Positions 1 to 7,795 of a DNA stretch of 64,000 nucleotides are shown here, in pieces. The translations under genes and the position numbers were made by a program. The DNA is from an uncultured Psychroserpens sp. (GTDB lineage: Bacteria; Bacteroidota; Bacteroidia; Flavobacteriales; Flavobacteriaceae), in the NCBI GenBank assembly GCA_947489585.1, contig CANLEE010000010.1, positions 113,044 through 177,043 on the forward strand, given 5' to 3'. Numbering within the stretch: position 1 is the stretch's first letter; every line of letters starts with the position of its first letter. The notes beneath the pieces are model-generated. The model saw nothing but the letters and a program-made list of their open reading frames with translations, did not search any database and had not been told where the DNA came from.

Positions 1-1
1 A

Positions 2-634
2 GCAGATCAAGTAAGTATAAAAAAGTACCGAGTGAGTCTAGACATCGATGAGAATGAAACCTTGAAAGGTACGATGAAGGGGAATAAAACTGGATATCAT
101 GCCTTAAGGTCTAAGAAAAGTTATTTTAGTAACTCTGAAAACTACTTAAATCGCTATATAAATGAGTTTCCGTCAACACAATTTATAAGTCACGAAGCGG
201 AAACTACTGATAAGACTGATATAGGCTTCTCTGAAGTATTTGAAATAGAGCGCTCTCTAGAAAATGTAGGAGGTAATTTATACTTAAACCCATTCTTGAT
301 TACGTTTTTTGATGAAAACCCTCTAAAACTGCAACAACGTACTTACCCTATTGATTTTGGTTATAAAGATGCCTACTTGTATTCTGTAGAATTAAATACT
401 GAAAACTATGATGTCGTTGATATTCCAAAAGCTGTAAATTTAAGCTTACCAAATAAAGCTGGAACATTAATTTTTAGTACAGCTATAAATGATGATTCTG
501 TGACTTTATTCTTTAAATTTAACTTCAAAGAAGCTATATATAGTTCAGATTATTATGATGTGTTAAAACGTTATTTTGCTACTATCGTTGATATTCAAAA
601 GAACTCATTAATTGTATTAAAAAAGAAACCATAA
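2..634 (+). CDS. DUF3857/DUF3858 transglutaminase-like protein, C-terminal part (5' end outside the window)
   Basis: The reading frame is open from base 2 with no stop, so the gene enters from the left; a GTG at 32 is an internal codon, not a start. The visible 210 or so residues match the C-terminal beta-rich DUF3858 region of flavobacterial DUF3857 proteins, with the family-typical stretches NPFLITFF, RTYPIDFGY, SLPNKAGTL and YYDVLKRYFATIVDIQ near the end. Such proteins are usually secreted, with a transglutaminase-like core in the part not seen here. The biochemical role is not established. It ends 22 bases before the channel gene and may share a transcript with it. The catalytic core cannot be judged from this window. 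Confidence 0.8.
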   Translation, partial: ADQVSIKKYRVSLDIDENETLKGTMKGNKTGYHALRSKKSYFSNSENYLNRYINEFPSTQFISHEAETTDKTDIGFSEVFEIERSLENVGGNLYLNPFLITFFDENPLKLQQRTYPIDFGYKDAYLYSVELNTENYDVVDIPKAVNLSLPNKAGTLIFSTAINDDSVTLFFKFNFKEAIYSSDYYDVLKRYFATIVDIQKNSLIVLKKKP

Positions 635-656
635 ACTTTTTAGTACTTTTGGACTA

Positions 657-1529
657 ATGAATCAAAAAAAGACACCCAAAACCTGGAAAAGTAAACTTCA
701 TGAAATTATTTATGAAGCAGATACACCTTCAGGTAAGTTATTCGATGTTATTCTTTTAATAGCTATCCTAGCAAGTATCATTCTTGTTATGCTAGAGAGT
801 ATTAAAAGTTTTGATGAAAAGTATCATGCTTTTTTAAATATTTCCGAATGGGTGATTACAATTCTTTTTTCTATTGAATATATAGCTCGTATAATTTCAG
901 TAAAAAAGCCTATTAAATATATATTTAGCTTTTACGGTATTATAGATTTCTTATCTACTGTTCCAAAGTATATCTCATTGTTCTTAGCTGGTACTCATGC
1001 ATTGGTTGCGCTTCGTGCATTACGATTACTGCGTATTTTCAGAATTTTAAAATTAGCACGCTATTTAGGTGCTTCAAATCAATTAGCTAATGCAATAAAA
1101 GCAAGTAGAGCAAAGATTGCGGTATTTTTATTTGCAGTACTTATAGCTTCTGTAATATTTGGCACCATTATGTATTTAGTTGAAGGTGAAGAACATGGCT
1201 TTACAAATATTCCAAAAAGCATCTATTGGTGCATCGTTACGCTTACAACTGTTGGTTTTGGAGATATTGCTCCAGAAACACCTGTTGGTCAGTTTATAGC
1301 GGCAATTATCATGATTCTTGGTTATGGTATTATCGCAGTCCCTACAGGTATTGTCTCTGCAGAATATACCAAAGCTGCCGATGATGAAAGTAAAGTTTCT
1401 GATGAAGAACATGACCAAATAAAGGATGTTCAACTCAATACGCAATGCTGTGTAAATTGTCTAAATGAAAAGCATCTAGATGGTGCTGAGTTCTGCTTTA
1501 AATGTGGTTGCGAATTACATCATGACTAA
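657..1529 (+). CDS. Voltage-gated potassium channel family protein with C-terminal zinc ribbon
   Basis: This is an inner-membrane six-helix ion channel. Helices lie at about 29-49, 62-82, 91-110, 116-135 (S4, regularly spaced Arg in ALRALRLLRIFRILKLAR), 152-175 and 212-236. The pore loop carries the potassium selectivity filter TVGFGD at 198-203. After S6 comes an acidic linker, then a short tail with Cys264, Cys265, Cys268, Cys280, Cys283 and Cys285, spaced like a zinc ribbon. Potassium conduction follows from the filter; sensing by the Cys tail is inference. The last 8 bases overlap miaA in another frame, so the two are probably cotranscribed. Length (290 aa) is usual for bacterial Kv-like channels. 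Confidence 0.9.
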   Translation: MNQKKTPKTWKSKLHEIIYEADTPSGKLFDVILLIAILASIILVMLESIKSFDEKYHAFLNISEWVITILFSIEYIARIISVKKPIKYIFSFYGIIDFLSTVPKYISLFLAGTHALVALRALRLLRIFRILKLARYLGASNQLANAIKASRAKIAVFLFAVLIASVIFGTIMYLVEGEEHGFTNIPKSIYWCIVTLTTVGFGDIAPETPVGQFIAAIIMILGYGIIAVPTGIVSAEYTKAADDESKVSDEEHDQIKDVQLNTQCCVNCLNEKHLDGAEFCFKCGCELHHD

Positions 1530-2430
1530 AACACTTATCTCTATTGTAGGTCCTACAGCCATAGGAAAAACGGCTCTTAGTCTTAAATTAGCAAACCATT
1601 TTAAGGCCGAAATTATATCGGCAGATTCTAGACAATTCTATAAAGACATGCAAATTGGAACTGCTGCTCCTACTCTAGCCGAATTAGCAGCTGCGCCTCA
1701 TCATTTTATAAAACATATACCAGTAGAAAACTATTATAATGTTGGTACTTTTGAGACTGATGCCATTAAGAAATTAAATGAGCTACACAATACCAATCCA
1801 GTAGTTATCATGGTTGGAGGCTCTGGCTTATATGTAAATGCTGTTACCAAAGGTTTAGATGATTTACCTAGAATAGACATAGCAATTAGAGAAGAACTCA
1901 ATGCTAAATTTCAAAAAAATGGTCTTGAGGTTTTACAATTTCAGTTGAAACAGTTAGATCCAAAAGCATTTGAAACTATAGCTATTGATAATCCGCAACG
2001 TGTCATTAGAGCTTTAGAAGTCTGCTTAACTAGTGGTAAACCATATTCTTCATTTCTAAAAAATGAAGCTAAAGTAAGAGATTTCAAAACGGTTACAATT
2101 GGTTTAACTGCCGACAGAAACATCATTTATGACCGTATCAACAGACGGGTAGATCTTATGATGGCAGAAGGATTGTTGGAAGAAGTTAAAGGATTGTTAC
2201 CCAAACAAAGCTTAAATGCATTAAATACAGTTGGCTATAAAGAGTTGTTCAAATACTTAGAAGGCGAATGGTCTTTAGAATTTGCTATTTCAGAAATTAA
2301 AAAGAACACACGACGCTTTGCTAAACGCCAATTGACCTGGTTTAAAAAGAATGAAGAGACAATTTGGTTTGATTATAAAACCAATGTTGAAGAGATTATT
2401 GATAGCGTTTCTAAACATATAACGATTTAA
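1522..2430 (+). CDS. miaA: tRNA dimethylallyltransferase MiaA
   Basis: MiaA transfers a dimethylallyl group to N6 of A37 in tRNAs that read UNN codons. The protein (302 aa from the ATG at 1522) opens with the P-loop GPTAIGKT at about 10-17, followed by the family block SADSRQFYKDMQIGTAAP and later the VGGSGLY motif. The conserved arginine-rich C-terminal half ends with TRRFAKRQLTWF. An in-frame ATG exists upstream at 1480, but the fold begins at MTKTLISIVGP, so 1522 is the likely start. It overlaps the channel stop by 8 bases. A weak hairpin with T-rich flank follows at 2454-2494. Confidence 0.95.
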   Translation: MTKTLISIVGPTAIGKTALSLKLANHFKAEIISADSRQFYKDMQIGTAAPTLAELAAAPHHFIKHIPVENYYNVGTFETDAIKKLNELHNTNPVVIMVGGSGLYVNAVTKGLDDLPRIDIAIREELNAKFQKNGLEVLQFQLKQLDPKAFETIAIDNPQRVIRALEVCLTSGKPYSSFLKNEAKVRDFKTVTIGLTADRNIIYDRINRRVDLMMAEGLLEEVKGLLPKQSLNALNTVGYKELFKYLEGEWSLEFAISEIKKNTRRFAKRQLTWFKKNEETIWFDYKTNVEEIIDSVSKHITI

Positions 2431-2453
2431 AAGCACACTATTTACCTAGTATA

Positions 2454-2494
2454 AAGGTTTTAATTTCAAAAAACATCACAAAAAACCTTATTTT
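2454..2494 (+). terminator. Possible weak terminator after miaA
   Basis: AAGGTTTT (2454-2461) pairs with AAAACCTT (2482-2489) across a 20-base loop and is followed by ATTTT. The loop is long and AT-rich, so the call is weak. It would separate miaA from the cold-shock gene. Confidence 0.3.
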
Positions 2495-2541
2495 CAATTA
2501 ATTAAGACTACATTCGCAACTTAAATAATTTAATATATATT

Positions 2542-2733
2542 ATGAGTAGAGGTACCGTAAAATTCTTCAACGATTCAAAAGGATTTGGATTTATCACAGA
2601 AGATGACAACAACAAAGAACACTTTGTACACATTTCAGGTTTAATCGATGAGATTCGCGAAGGAGATGCAGTAGAATTTGATTTAACAGAAGGAAAAAAA
2701 GGATTGAACGCAGTAAACGTAAAAGTTATCTAA
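2542..2733 (+). CDS. Cold-shock domain protein (CspA family)
   Basis: A 63-residue single cold-shock domain. It starts MSRGTVKFFNDSKGFGFI, which includes the RNP1 motif KGFGFI; the RNP2-like motif is HFVHISG. Family members are RNA/ssDNA-binding chaperones that melt mRNA structure, often after cold shock. The gene is monocistronic: 111 bases of leader region lie upstream and a strong hairpin terminator at 2757-2785 follows. The leader is AT-rich, and TACATTCG at 2509-2516 resembles a Bacteroidota -7 element with one mismatch. Cold regulation is family knowledge, not visible here. Confidence 0.95.
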   Translation: MSRGTVKFFNDSKGFGFITEDDNNKEHFVHISGLIDEIREGDAVEFDLTEGKKGLNAVNVKVI

Positions 2734-2756
2734 TATTTCGATATTTTTTAATAAAA

Positions 2757-2785
2757 AAGCCAATCATAATGATTGGCTTTTTTTT
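2757..2785. terminator. Bidirectional terminator between csp and rprY
   Basis: A perfect 10-bp stem, AAGCCAATCA / TGATTGGCTT (2757-2766 and 2770-2779), with a 3-base loop. It is flanked by A-runs on the left and T-runs on the right, so it can stop transcription from both convergent genes. Confidence 0.9.
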
Positions 2786-2802
2786 ATATCTATAAGTTAT
2801 GC

Positions 2803-3513
2803 TTAAGCTTCTTGATTAACTACCAATCTAAAACCTTCTCCATGAATATTAAGTATTTCAACATTAGGATCTAATTTCAAGTACTTACGAAGTTTAGCAA
2901 TGTAAACATCCATACTTCTTGATGTAAAATAGTTATCATCTCTCCATATTTTAGTTAATGCCAATTCACGAGGCATTAAATCATTTTCATGAAGTGCTAA
3001 CATTCTTAGCAATTCATTTTCTTTTGGAGACAATTTAATTGGGTCTTTCCCATCAAACTTCAGGAAACGCAATTTAGAGTTTAAATCAAACCTACCAATT
3101 TTGAATTCAAATTGCTTGCTATCAGCAATGGTATCTGTAGCTTTACGCTGCATAATAGCTTTTATTTTCATCAATAGTACTTCACTATCAAAAGGTTTGT
3201 TTAAATAATCATCTGCTCCAACTTTATAACCTTTAAGAACATCTTCCTTCATTGCTTTTGCTGTTAAGAAGATAATTGGAACATCTGTGTTTTTTTCTCT
3301 AATCTCTTTAGCTAGAGTAAATCCATCTTTATAAGGCATCATGACATCTAAAATACATAGGTCATAATCGTCTTTTTTGAATTTCTCAAAACCTTCCATT
3401 CCGTTTTTTGCATGAACAACGTCATAATCATTCATGTTTAAATAGTCTTTTAAAACAGTTCCAAAGTTTGGATCGTCTTCAACTAATAAGATTTTTTTAT
3501 TTTGCTCTTCCAT
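2803..3513 (-). CDS. rprY: Response regulator, OmpR/PhoB family (RprY-like)
   Basis: A 236-residue DNA-binding response regulator. The receiver domain spans about 7-120, with acidic pocket residues in VEDD, phospho-acceptor Asp56 in LCILDVMMP and the conserved Lys in LNKPF. A winged-helix domain follows (about 135-230), ending GEGFRLVV. It lies 3 bases downstream of the histidine kinase stop, so the two are cotranscribed as a pair. The name follows the Bacteroidota RprXY system, whose kinase and regulator share this layout. Target genes cannot be read from the window. The gene ends at the bidirectional terminator. Confidence 0.9.
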   Translation of the reverse strand: MEEQNKKILLVEDDPNFGTVLKDYLNMNDYDVVHAKNGMEGFEKFKKDDYDLCILDVMMPYKDGFTLAKEIREKNTDVPIIFLTAKAMKEDVLKGYKVGADDYLNKPFDSEVLLMKIKAIMQRKATDTIADSKQFEFKIGRFDLNSKLRFLKFDGKDPIKLSPKENELLRMLALHENDLMPRELALTKIWRDDNYFTSRSMDVYIAKLRKYLKLDPNVEILNIHGEGFRLVVNQEA

Positions 3514-3516
3514 AAT

Positions 3517-5091
3517 TTATGATATTAATGGTAGCTTTATTATAAACACACTACCTTTTCCCTTTTCACTTTCTACTGATACATGACCTTGATGGTCGTC
3601 TACTATTCGTTTAACATAAGCTAAACCTAAACCATGACCTTTTACATTGTGTACATTTCCTGTATGCTCTCTATAAAATTTTTCGAACACACGCTTCTGA
3701 ACTTGCTTAGTCATTCCATTTCCTTGATCTGAAATTTTAAGCAATATATTTGTTCCTATATTTTCTGTATAAACATCAATCTTCGGAGCATCATCACTAT
3801 ATTTAATTGCATTATCTAAAATATTGACGATTACATTTGTAAAATGTGTTTCATTAGCCAATACTGATGACTTATCTGCATTTAAATGCGACTTAACATA
3901 TCCTTTTCTATCTTCGACGATTAATTCTACATGTGTCACTGCATCTTCAATTAAGTCGTGAAGTTTTACTCTTTCCTTACTAATGTTAAGCTCATTTTTT
4001 TCTAATTTAGAAATACGCAACACATTTTCTACCTGAGCATGCATACGTTTATTCTCATCCTTAATCATCCCTAAGTAACGCATCACTTTGTCTTTATCAT
4101 CAATTATTTTTGGATTTTTAATAGAATCTAAGGCCAAATTAATTGTTGCGATTGGTGTTTTAAACTCATGCGTCATATTATTGATGAAATCTGTTTTTAT
4201 CTGTGAGATTTGACGTTGCTTAATCAATTGATAAATCGCGCTAGAGTATGCTAACACTATAATTGATGTAAATATGATTGATAATACAATCATTCCTAAA
4301 ATAGAGGATAATACATATTTTTTTTGCTCTGGAAAATCAACATATAACGAATACTTACTTTTGCCTTTATCGTCCAAAAAAACTGGAATTCCAATCGTCG
4401 TTTTTTGATTTAATTCAAAATTCTCAGATCTAATTTTAGTAGATAAATCTTTGTCATAAATTGCATATTCAAAAGCTGTGTTAATACCACTAATAGCAAA
4501 TTGAGATTCTAAAAAATCTGCAACTTCCTCGTTACTAATACGCTTATATATGGGATAATTTTTATAAACTGTACGATAATTTTTTTTGTAAAAACTTCGT
4601 CCCAAATCATCCATAGTACTATAATCTGTAAATGTTTGTGTTGGGCTTAGGTTGATCTTACCATCTATAGGACTGCGCTCATAAACTTTAGTTTCACTAA
4701 TATTAGTGAACCTACTTATATTTATACTGTCTGTACCAATGTCAAAGAACAATGCTGGGACTTTAAAGCTTTCTTCTGCAATTGCATTTTTAAATCTTAC
4801 TGCCTGATTTGTATCTTCATTAAAAGAATCAAAAATCAACAATTGTTTAATTTCTGTTGTATCAGGTGTTCGACCATTTTTAGCAACTTCTTTATACAAT
4901 CTGTCATAACTAAGAAGTTCTTTATCTTCAATTCCTCTTGAAACTGCAATTAAAGAACGCTTTACATCAGATGTAAACTGCTTTTCATTATTTTTTTTTG
5001 TGTTATTAATGAAAAATGCTTGAACGAAGATGATACCTATGAGTGATAAACTCATTAAAACCACCAATAAAATGAATAGCTTTTTGCCCAT
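3517..5091 (-). CDS. rprX: Sensor histidine kinase (RprX-like)
   Basis: A 524-residue membrane histidine kinase. TM1 is at about 4-27, then a periplasmic sensor region of about 230 residues, TM2 at 259-283, and no obvious HAMP domain. The HisKA domain carries His308 in NNMTHEFKTP. The ATPase domain shows the N box NILDNAIKYS, G1 DQGNGM and G2 GHGLGLAYV. It phosphorylates the regulator encoded 3 bases downstream. The periplasmic segment has no motif I recognise, so the signal is unknown. A -7-like TAAATTTG lies only a few bases before the ATG (5096-5103); if it is real, the mRNA would be nearly leaderless. Confidence 0.9.
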   Translation of the reverse strand: MGKKLFILLVVLMSLSLIGIIFVQAFFINNTKKNNEKQFTSDVKRSLIAVSRGIEDKELLSYDRLYKEVAKNGRTPDTTEIKQLLIFDSFNEDTNQAVRFKNAIAEESFKVPALFFDIGTDSINISRFTNISETKVYERSPIDGKINLSPTQTFTDYSTMDDLGRSFYKKNYRTVYKNYPIYKRISNEEVADFLESQFAISGINTAFEYAIYDKDLSTKIRSENFELNQKTTIGIPVFLDDKGKSKYSLYVDFPEQKKYVLSSILGMIVLSIIFTSIIVLAYSSAIYQLIKQRQISQIKTDFINNMTHEFKTPIATINLALDSIKNPKIIDDKDKVMRYLGMIKDENKRMHAQVENVLRISKLEKNELNISKERVKLHDLIEDAVTHVELIVEDRKGYVKSHLNADKSSVLANETHFTNVIVNILDNAIKYSDDAPKIDVYTENIGTNILLKISDQGNGMTKQVQKRVFEKFYREHTGNVHNVKGHGLGLAYVKRIVDDHQGHVSVESEKGKGSVFIIKLPLIS

Positions 5092-5154
5092 CAGTCAAAT
5101 TTAGTATTTTAACATTTAGAACTATTAGGGTTTAACCTTACATTAACAAATATG

Positions 5155-5754
5155 TTAATTTTTGTGTTTTTTGATAAGAGCTAGTATTGATTTATGCGTT
5201 TTAAAAACTTGCTCCTTAGTATCATCAAGAGTATCATTAACAATCACAAAGTGAGACTTTTTAATCTTGTCTTCATCACTCATTTGATTGCTTATAATTG
5301 CCTCTATTTTTAATCTATTTGAATTGTCACGATTAATAACTCTTTTGATACGTGTTTCAACATCAGCTGTTACAGTAATTATAAAATCATATTGTCCTTC
5401 TTTATTATGTTCAAAGATAATGGCTGCTTCCTTAATTACATATGGTGCATCTTGCTTCTTTAACCATCGTTTAAAATGCGAAACAACCTTAGGGTGCACT
5501 ATAGCATTCATTTGACCTAAAAGAATCTTATCATTAAAAACCTTAGCAGCAATAAACGGTCTATTAAGCTGTTCTCCTTTATAAGCTTCTTCTCCAAAAA
5601 GCTTAATGAGCTTTCTTTTAATTACTTTAGACCTAACCATTAATGCCTTAGCTTCATCATCGGCAATATATATAGGAATATCTAAGGCCTTAAAAAAACC
5701 TGCAACTGTAGTTTTACCACTACCTATTCCTCCTGTAAGTCCAACTACAATCAT
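5155..5754 (-). CDS. coaE: Dephospho-CoA kinase
   Basis: CoaE phosphorylates dephospho-CoA, the last step of coenzyme A synthesis, in the cytoplasm. The 199-residue protein begins MIVVGLTGGIGSGKTT, an exact P-loop at about 8-16, followed by IADDEAK (the conserved Asp pair) and the lid region with HPKVVSHF. Length matches the family. Its start overlaps the YbbR-domain gene by 4 bases (ATGA type), so coaE belongs to the glycosyltransferase-ybbR-coaE operon. CoaBC for the same pathway is encoded at 18492-19703. Confidence 0.95.
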   Translation of the reverse strand: MIVVGLTGGIGSGKTTVAGFFKALDIPIYIADDEAKALMVRSKVIKRKLIKLFGEEAYKGEQLNRPFIAAKVFNDKILLGQMNAIVHPKVVSHFKRWLKKQDAPYVIKEAAIIFEHNKEGQYDFIITVTADVETRIKRVINRDNSNRLKIEAIISNQMSDEDKIKKSHFVIVNDTLDDTKEQVFKTHKSILALIKKHKN

Positions 5755-6719
5755 TTTACGATAATATATTCAACTTTATTTTGTTTCATTTTAGCAGATT
5801 TCACTTTCTCAGAATTTACAATAAGTTCAGGAGTAAAAAACGAAGCTCCTGTTTTTAAAACATCATTATAATTACATTCAATTTTAAAATCACTTGCCTT
5901 AATGCTTCTATAATCCTTTAAACTTAAATAGTAAGCAACTTTAATATGCTTTGGAAAATAATTAATTTTTGTATGTTCTGGTAAGTTTAGTATTGTTATC
6001 GGAACCTCAAACGTGCCTTCAGTGAATTTTTCTACTTCAGCTTTAACTCGTATTTTTTCTTCGGAAATTTTTAAGCGCTTAGATGAATTAGAAAATTCTA
6101 GATCCACCAATACATCTACATTAGCTCTTATATCGGTTAAGGCAAACGGTTTTGTATCAACGGTATTTATTTTAGAAATTTCTTGTGCAGCACCTATAAT
6201 TTTTACAGAATCTGGTATAAGAACAACCTCTTCTAAAGTATCGTAACCTGGCATAAAACTAAGTTTTGATTTAAATACTACTGGCACTTTTTTCACACTT
6301 AGAGTACCAAAAGGTAATACCAAAGTATCCGGTTTAACAGAAACAATTTTGACAGAATTCCCCAATTGCTCTTTTAGAGCATAGGTACCTTTTTCTGCTA
6401 GCCATATATAATTAGCATTGGTTATAGAAGTATTATTTTCAAAGTCTAATTCATAGGTCTTATCTTGAAAGTAGTAAGACAACAAATTAAATCCATGTGT
6501 AGATAAAGTAACATTTACCTTCGGAATGCTATCTAATGTAATAATATTAGTTTCTGGTAAATTTTTATACGTTACAGTAAACGGAATTGTTTCCACATAA
6601 GTTTCAGATAACTTAGTAACTACCAAAATCAAAAAAGCCAATAAAAAGAAAAGTCCAAACACATTGAGTCTTTTGTTTTTTACAGATTGAGCAAATTTTG
6701 ATTTTATACTACTGAACAT
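5751..6719 (-). CDS. YbbR-like domain protein (CdaR-like)
   Basis: A 322-residue protein with a cytoplasmic N-terminus of about 17 residues, one membrane helix (about 20-38, LNVFGLFFLLAFLILVVTKL) and an extracytoplasmic part made of YbbR-type repeats, seen in stretches such as VPVVFKSKLSFMPGY and FEVPITILNLPEH. In Firmicutes, YbbR proteins (CdaR) regulate the c-di-AMP cyclase; no cyclase gene is next to this one, so that role is not supported here. It overlaps both its neighbours in the operon, the glycosyltransferase by 11 bases and coaE by 4. Confidence 0.8.
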   Translation of the reverse strand: MFSSIKSKFAQSVKNKRLNVFGLFFLLAFLILVVTKLSETYVETIPFTVTYKNLPETNIITLDSIPKVNVTLSTHGFNLLSYYFQDKTYELDFENNTSITNANYIWLAEKGTYALKEQLGNSVKIVSVKPDTLVLPFGTLSVKKVPVVFKSKLSFMPGYDTLEEVVLIPDSVKIIGAAQEISKINTVDTKPFALTDIRANVDVLVDLEFSNSSKRLKISEEKIRVKAEVEKFTEGTFEVPITILNLPEHTKINYFPKHIKVAYYLSLKDYRSIKASDFKIECNYNDVLKTGASFFTPELIVNSEKVKSAKMKQNKVEYIIVK

Positions 6720-7722
6720 TTTTAAAAAATAATTTTGGGAATCGCTCTTCTGGTTTTTTATGCAACACAGAAATAGCTAGAGTCGATTTTAAAAACCCGT
6801 ATCCATATCCAAAGAACTGAATAAAAATAGCCAAAATAGATTGAAATGCGACACTTATATTTTTTGTCGATATTAAGGACAGTAAAAAAGCAATCATCAT
6901 ATATCCACCATAAAGCATTAGAGGCCATTTAAAGTCAATCAAAAACAAAAGTATGGCTAATATCAATCCTAAGGAAAATACTGTTGGAAACCAATAGGTC
7001 AACCGACTAGTTTCTGGGTGCCAACTGTTAAGAATAGGTCTCACAAGTCCAAATTTATGAACCTGCTGATAGAATTTTCTCCATGAAATACGTCGTTTAT
7101 GATACACAAAGGCTTCATCAATCAAGACTGTTTTATACCCTAGTTTATGAAGTCTAATTGATAAATCTGGATCTTCGCCTGGATGGATGGTTCCAAAGCC
7201 ACCTGAATCTAAAAATGCTTTTTTAGATAAACCCATGTTAAAACTTCGAGGTTGAAATTTCTCGTTCGAAGATTTCCCTCCTCGAATACCTCCTGTTGTA
7301 ATAAAAGAGGTCATCGTAAAATTTATTGCTTTCTGTAAATTGGTAAATGATTTATGCGCTGTATCTGGACCGCCAAAACAATCTACAAATGTTGCAGATA
7401 AATAAGCATTAACTGTTTCTAAATATTGAATAGGAAGCAAACAGTCAGAATCTAATATGATAAAGTAATTGCCTTTTGCTTTTTGCATTCCAAAGTTTCT
7501 AGAATCTCCTGGGCCAGAGTTAGGCTTATAATAGTATGAGATAATTAAATCATGAGAATAGTTTTCAATAATAGACTTACAATCTATTGAAGAACCATCT
7601 TCTATAATAACAATTTCGAAAGGGATAGTTCCGCTTAATTTTTTAAAACTACCTAGCAGTTCATCAACCTCATCTGGTCTGTTATAGACTGGTATTATAA
7701 ACGAATATTGTAATGCACTCAT
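6709..7722 (-). CDS. Family 2 glycosyltransferase, membrane-anchored
   Basis: A GT-A fold glycosyltransferase of about 337 residues. The N-terminus SFIIPVYNRPDEV is the nucleotide-sugar binding start, ILDSDCLLP holds the DxD-type metal motif, and HPGEDPDLSIRLHKLGY is the typical ED acceptor region. Two or three hydrophobic segments near the C-terminus (about 245-310) anchor it to the inner membrane. The frame extends to an ATG at 7752, but that lies inside a terminator hairpin; the ATG at 7722 (MSALQYSF) fits the family start. Acceptor and sugar are unknown. First gene of the operon with ybbR and coaE. Confidence 0.85.
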   Translation of the reverse strand: MSALQYSFIIPVYNRPDEVDELLGSFKKLSGTIPFEIVIIEDGSSIDCKSIIENYSHDLIISYYYKPNSGPGDSRNFGMQKAKGNYFIILDSDCLLPIQYLETVNAYLSATFVDCFGGPDTAHKSFTNLQKAINFTMTSFITTGGIRGGKSSNEKFQPRSFNMGLSKKAFLDSGGFGTIHPGEDPDLSIRLHKLGYKTVLIDEAFVYHKRRISWRKFYQQVHKFGLVRPILNSWHPETSRLTYWFPTVFSLGLILAILLFLIDFKWPLMLYGGYMMIAFLLSLISTKNISVAFQSILAIFIQFFGYGYGFLKSTLAISVLHKKPEERFPKLFFKNVQ

Positions 7723-7750
7723 ACCATACAAAGGTAAGTAAACAAAACAC

Positions 7751-7776
7751 AAAAGCCACCTTAAAGGTGGCTTTTG
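7751..7776 (-). terminator. Terminator of the 737-residue type IX protein gene
   Basis: A perfect 10-bp stem, AAAAGCCACC / GGTGGCTTTT, with a 5-base loop. It lies 20 bases past the stop of the gene at 7796-10009 and directly before the glycosyltransferase start. On the minus strand it is followed by a T-rich run. Confidence 0.8.
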
Positions 7777-7795
7777 AAAAACTATTTGAATAAGC

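Noticed and set aside
1480..1521. Upstream ATG of miaA
   Set aside because: It adds 14 residues overlapping the channel gene and not found in the family; the P-loop begins just after the ATG at 1522.
5142..5159. ATTAACA-AATA-TGTTAAT hairpin at the end of coaE
   Set aside because: AT-only stem overlapping the stop codon and no T-tract in the transcribed direction; not a convincing terminator.
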